A stretch of DNA of 8,098 nucleotides from Acidobacteriaceae bacterium (lineage in GTDB: Bacteria > Acidobacteriota > Terriglobia > Terriglobales > SbA1): the NCBI GenBank assembly GCA_003136335.1, contig PLEA01000231.1:1-8098 (forward strand), read 5' to 3'. The translations under genes and the position numbers were made by a program. Of this stretch, positions 4,814 to 8,098 are shown piece by piece. How positions within the stretch are numbered: position 1 is the first letter of the stretch; each line of letters opens with the position of its first letter. The notes under the pieces are model-generated. The model had not been told where the DNA came from. It worked only from the letters and a program-made list of their open reading frames with translations, and ran no database searches.

Positions 4814-6693
4814 CCTTCCGCCGCAAACTTCTCGCCGTTCTCGCGCTGATGGTTTTTCTCTCAGTAGGAGCGGTTGCCTGGCTGGTGCTGGCGTTGACGC
4901 GCAATGCGTTTGAGAAGACCGAAGATCAGCGCACGGCGGGGCTGATCACGCAGTTTCAGCGCGAGTTCAGCCGGCGAGGCGAGGACGTGGCCCGGCAGGT
5001 AGAAGCCATTGCTGCCTCCGATCCCATCAGCCGGATGGCGACCGCGCTGAATGGCACATCTGCGGACTCCGCAGAATATTTTGATCTTGCAAAGTCAATG
5101 GCTGAAAGCCACCAACTCGATTTTCTCGAATTTCTGGACGGGCGCGGCATCATTATTTCTTCGGCACAGTGGCCGGCAAAATTTGGCTATCCCGAAACCG
5201 CGTTCGAGAGTCTCTCGGCTTCGAGCGGTCAGAGCGCTTTTCTGAAACGAGAGGAATTGCAGGATTCCAGCGCGTTAGGACTCTTTGCCGTGCAGACCAC
5301 TGGGATGAGCGAGCATCCTGTTTATGTGATCGGCGGCCGACGGCTCGACAAGAATTTTCTTTCCGCGCTGGATTTGCCAGCGGACATGCGCGTCCTGCTT
5401 TACCAGAATCGAAGTGAGCATTTTTTGCCGGATTCGCTCCTCGATCCGTCCGCTACAGGAAAGAGTCTCGACGTCGTGCGACCGGCAGACAAGTTCGCGC
5501 CCCTGATTGAATCGGTGCGGCAGGACAACCAGGAAATGACCGAAACTGTGGATTGGTCGTCCGATCAGGCGGACGAAGAGGTGTTTCACGCAATTCCGCT
5601 GCGAGGGGCGGGCACGGATCGTTCGGACAAGGATCGTCCCTTGCTGGCGATTCTGCTGGTGGGAAATTCGCGTCGGTCCTATGTCGAACTGAAACGCCGC
5701 ATCCGTGCGTCGGGGCTGCTGGTTGGCGGCGGTGGGATCATTTTGGCGATCTTGCTTAGCAGTTGGGCGGCTACGAGAGTAACGCGCCCGATGGAGCAAC
5801 TGGCGAGCGCGGCTCAGGATGTTACCGGGGGACATTGGGACACGCGGGTGGAAGTTCACGGCAGCGATGAAGTAGCGCAACTGGCCGAGTCCTTCAATCG
5901 TATGACCACCGAATTGCTGGCGCAAAAAGAACGTCTGGTGCAGACGGAGCGAGTCGCGGCCTGGCGCGAACTGGCGCGCCGACTGGCGCATGAGTTGAAG
6001 AATCCTCTGTTCCCTCTTCAACTCACGGTTGAGAACCTGATGCGCGCCCGCACGCAGAGCCCCGAGCAGTTCGATGAAGTATTCCGGGAGAGTGCCAGCA
6101 CGTTGCTGGCGGAGATCTCGAATCTGAAGAAGATCATCGGCCGCTTCAGCGAGTTTTCGAAGATGCCGCATCCGCAGTTGCAACGGTTGCAGGTGAATGA
6201 GATTCTGCGAGGAGTCGTGAAGCTGTTCCAGGCGCAACTGCAGGCGCCGGGGCGCGAGCCAATCGGCTGCAAGCTGGAGTTGGACGAGAATCTTGGAACG
6301 ATCGCTGCCGATCCGGATTTGCTGCACCGCGCATTGTCGAATCTCGTGCTCAATGCGATGGATGCCATGCCAAAGGGGGGGACGCTCACGCTACGGACCA
6401 GGCGCGACGATGGAAAAGTAATGATAGAAGTCGCCGACACCGGCTCTGGTCTGACATCGGAGGAGTGCGAGCGCATCTTCACTCCTTATTACACCAGCAA
6501 ACAATACGGGACCGGGCTGGGCCTGGCGATCGTACAGTCGGTGGTCAGCGACCACGGTGGAAGAATCAGCGTGCGGAGCGAACCCGGGCGAGGGACCACT
6601 TTGGTGATCGAACTGTCAGAGAATCTTGAGGCGCTGCAGAAACTTCCTGCGGCGCAGAACCCAGGCGACAACGCTGGGCAGTTTTCCGGCTGA
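4810..6693 (+). CDS. NtrY-like membrane sensor histidine kinase
   Basis: The protein has 627 residues. Membrane helix 1 is at about 6-29. A periplasmic region of roughly 270 residues (30-299) carries Cache-like segments (LDFLEFLDGRGIIISSAQ, 103-120; PVYVIGGRRLDKNFLSAL, 170-187). Helix 2 is at about 301-320 and HAMP at about 321-373. The dimerisation/phosphotransfer region has the H box LAHELKNPLFPLQ with phosphate-accepting His394. The sequence around it (AWRELARRLAHELKNPL) is typical of NtrY. The ATPase domain shows the N box (NLVLNAMDAM, 511-520), G1 DTGSG (543-547), F box (IFTPYYTSK, 557-564 region) and G2 GTGLGLAIV (567-575). All key residues are present, so it should be active. Unlike classic NtrY there is no room for a PAS domain between HAMP and the H box. 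It probably phosphorylates the regulator encoded 23 nt downstream. Its start codon is the end of the minicistron chain. Confidence 0.93.
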   Translation: MTFRRKLLAVLALMVFLSVGAVAWLVLALTRNAFEKTEDQRTAGLITQFQREFSRRGEDVARQVEAIAASDPISRMATALNGTSADSAEYFDLAKSMAESHQLDFLEFLDGRGIIISSAQWPAKFGYPETAFESLSASSGQSAFLKREELQDSSALGLFAVQTTGMSEHPVYVIGGRRLDKNFLSALDLPADMRVLLYQNRSEHFLPDSLLDPSATGKSLDVVRPADKFAPLIESVRQDNQEMTETVDWSSDQADEEVFHAIPLRGAGTDRSDKDRPLLAILLVGNSRRSYVELKRRIRASGLLVGGGGIILAILLSSWAATRVTRPMEQLASAAQDVTGGHWDTRVEVHGSDEVAQLAESFNRMTTELLAQKERLVQTERVAAWRELARRLAHELKNPLFPLQLTVENLMRARTQSPEQFDEVFRESASTLLAEISNLKKIIGRFSEFSKMPHPQLQRLQVNEILRGVVKLFQAQLQAPGREPIGCKLELDENLGTIAADPDLLHRALSNLVLNAMDAMPKGGTLTLRTRRDDGKVMIEVADTGSGLTSEECERIFTPYYTSKQYGTGLGLAIVQSVVSDHGGRISVRSEPGRGTTLVIELSENLEALQKLPAAQNPGDNAGQFSG

Positions 6694-6705
6694 AATAATA
6701 ATAAC

Positions 6706-6713
6706 GAGGGGGA
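6706..6713 (+). promoter_or_regulatory. Ribosome-binding site deciding a TTG start
   Basis: GAGGGGGA lies 3 nt before TTG at 6717. An in-frame TAA at 6702-6704 closes the frame upstream, and the four codons between (CGA GGG GGA CGG) are not starts. TTG 6717 is therefore the only start that keeps the first beta strand of the receiver domain (KAHLLIVDDE). The spacing from the core GGGGG is short but workable. Confidence 0.7.
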
Positions 6714-6716
6714 CGG

Positions 6717-8098
6717 TTGCCACTCAAAGCGCATCTTTTGATCGTCGATGACGAAGCCAACACGCTGGCTTCTCTGTCGCGGGCCTTCCGGCTGGCGGGA
6801 CACGAAGCAACAGTGTGCGACAACGCGGTGAAGGCTCTGGAACTGGCCAAAACGCAGCATTTCGATCTGATACTTTCTGACGTGGTCATGCCCGGAAAAG
6901 ACGGGTTAACCCTGCTGGAAGAACTGAAAGCGCAGGGAGTCGCCGCGCCGGTGGTGATGATGTCGGGGCAAGCGCACATTGAAATGGCGGTGAAGGCCAC
7001 ACGGCTGGGCGCGCTCGACTTTCTCGAGAAACCCATCTCCAGCGACAAGCTGATGCTTACGGTGGAGAATGCGCTGAAGTTGCAACGCCTGGAAAGCGAG
7101 AACCGGCAACTCCGCCAGCGCCTCGGAAAGCACCAGATCGTGTGGAAGGGTGAAGCGATGCGGCGGGTGATGGCGCAACTGGAACGTGTCGCCGCGAGCG
7201 AGTCACGAGTTTGCATCTTCGGGGAGACGGGCACCGGGAAGGAACTCGTGGCGCGGACGATTCACGAGCGCAGCCCGCGATCGGCCGGTCCGTTCGTGAC
7301 TTTGAACTGCGCGGCTGTGCCCGCGGAATTGATCGAGTCCGAATTGTTCGGACATGAGAAAGGCTCGTTCACGGGCGCGTCCGGGCGCCATATCGGTAAG
7401 TTTGAGCATGCTGATCAGGGAACGATTTTTCTCGACGAGATCGGCGATATGCCCCTGAACATGCAGGCTAAGCTGCTACGCGTGTTGGAAGAGGGCGAAG
7501 TCGAGCGCATCGGCGGCGACAAGCCCGTGAGTGTAAACGTTCGCGTGGTGGTTGCGACACATCGCGATCTGGAAGCGCGGGTCCGCGAGGAGAAATTCCG
7601 GCAGGATCTGTTTCACCGCATCCACGTTTTCCCGTTGCTATTGCCACCGTTACGCGAGCGGCGCGACGACATTCCAGCGCTGGTGGAACATTTTGCCGCG
7701 CAAGTGTGCGCACAGAACGGGTGGAAACCGGTGCCGTTCACCGCCGACGCGATTGAGGCCTTGCAATCTCATGCGTGGCCAGGGAACGTCCGCGAATTGC
7801 GCAATATGGTCGAGCGACTCATGCTGTTGGCCACCGAAGGGCAGGTGGATTTGCCAACGGTGCAAATGGCGCTGCCGAAAACTTCTTCCGCAGGAGCGGT
7901 TGCGTCCATTGACGCTGGCTCCGGTGCACTGGCCGATCGCGTGCAGTCGTTCGAGCGAGAGGTGATTCTCGCGGAATTGAAGCGCAGCCATCAGAACATG
8001 AGCCTAGCCGCGAAAAGTCTTGGCCTGGAGCGCAGTCACCTGTATAAGAAAGCGGAGCAACTGGGGATCGATCTGCGGGCCATGCGGCGAGAGCAGGG
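6717..8098 (+). CDS. NtrC-class sigma-54-dependent response regulator (3' end missing)
   Basis: The reading frame runs 460 codons to the window edge without a stop. Receiver domain (1-120): acidic pair D11/D12, phosphate-accepting D55 in LILSD, S83 in MMSGQ, K105 in LEKP. AAA+ domain (about 143-380): Walker A GETGTGKE (169-176), the sigma-54 contact loop as GSFTGA (216-221, the common variant of GAFTGA), Walker B GTIFLDEIG (235-243), LFHRIHVFPLLLPPLRER (298-315) and sensor II GNVREL (356-361). A Fis-type helix-turn-helix is at about 411-450 (EREVILAELKRS to LERSHLYKKAEQLG). When phosphorylated it should activate RpoN promoters from distant sites. Family length is about 450-470, so few residues are lost. 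It starts with TTG, 23 nt after the kinase stop. The candidate sigma-54 promoter at 292-306 is a possible target. Confidence 0.95.
   Translation, partial: MPLKAHLLIVDDEANTLASLSRAFRLAGHEATVCDNAVKALELAKTQHFDLILSDVVMPGKDGLTLLEELKAQGVAAPVVMMSGQAHIEMAVKATRLGALDFLEKPISSDKLMLTVENALKLQRLESENRQLRQRLGKHQIVWKGEAMRRVMAQLERVAASESRVCIFGETGTGKELVARTIHERSPRSAGPFVTLNCAAVPAELIESELFGHEKGSFTGASGRHIGKFEHADQGTIFLDEIGDMPLNMQAKLLRVLEEGEVERIGGDKPVSVNVRVVVATHRDLEARVREEKFRQDLFHRIHVFPLLLPPLRERRDDIPALVEHFAAQVCAQNGWKPVPFTADAIEALQSHAWPGNVRELRNMVERLMLLATEGQVDLPTVQMALPKTSSAGAVASIDAGSGALADRVQSFEREVILAELKRSHQNMSLAAKSLGLERSHLYKKAEQLGIDLRAMRREQ

Noticed and set aside
5275..6327. 350-codon open frame on the minus strand opposite the kinase gene
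   Set aside because: It is antisense to the conserved kinase core and its translation is Arg/Gln/His-rich without domains. No promoter or ribosome-binding site was seen.

Overview
The window reads as a chromosomal segment of an acidobacterium. The guess (class Terriglobia, Koribacter-like) rests on three things: moderately high GC with Acidobacteria-like protein sequences; intergenic repeats of a kind I associate with those genomes (an AAGGGTGGGG-armed inverted repeat, and a hairpin with arms GGACAGCCG and CGGCTGTCC); and an NtrY-like kinase next to an NtrC-like regulator. I could not run a similarity search, so the taxonomy is inference. All credible genes lie on the + strand.

Layout. 1-332 is non-coding. 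It holds a pair of adjacent hairpins (111-149), a 14-bp perfect palindrome (215-228) inside a larger inverted repeat, and a plausible sigma-54 -24/-12 promoter (292-306). 333-1842 is a two-gene unit: a 50-residue membrane peptide (333-485) and an SPFH/band-7 (flotillin/prohibitin-like) membrane protein (517-1842). 1843-2114 is non-coding. It carries the acidobacterial-type inverted repeat, a second copy of the tandem-hairpin element and a TATAAT -10 box. 2115-8098 is a tightly packed probable operon: an exported protein of unknown function, a family-5 (Dpp/Opp-type) solute-binding protein with no permease or ATPase beside it, an NtrY-like sensor histidine kinase, and an NtrC-class sigma-54 activator response regulator. 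The regulator runs off the right edge.

How the genes may work together. The last four genes look like an envelope-sensing module. Two exported proteins, one of them a ligand-binding fold, are co-transcribed with a kinase that has a large periplasmic domain and with its likely partner regulator. Two exported proteins feeding a two-component system is inference from co-location. The regulator needs sigma-54. The only good sigma-54-like promoter I can see in the window is the one ahead of the membrane peptide/SPFH pair, with a palindrome about 95 bp upstream of its predicted start, where an enhancer-binding protein would sit. The window could therefore hold both a regulator and one of its targets.

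The most striking local feature is the junction between the solute-binding protein and the kinase (4740-4813). A diverged 14-bp tandem repeat carries ATGA or GTGA in every unit. This creates an unbroken chain of five 5-codon minicistrons. Each start overlaps the previous stop by 4 nt, beginning on the stop codon of the solute-binding protein and ending on the start codon of the kinase. The kinase start has no recognisable Shine-Dalgarno sequence, which fits translation by termination-reinitiation.
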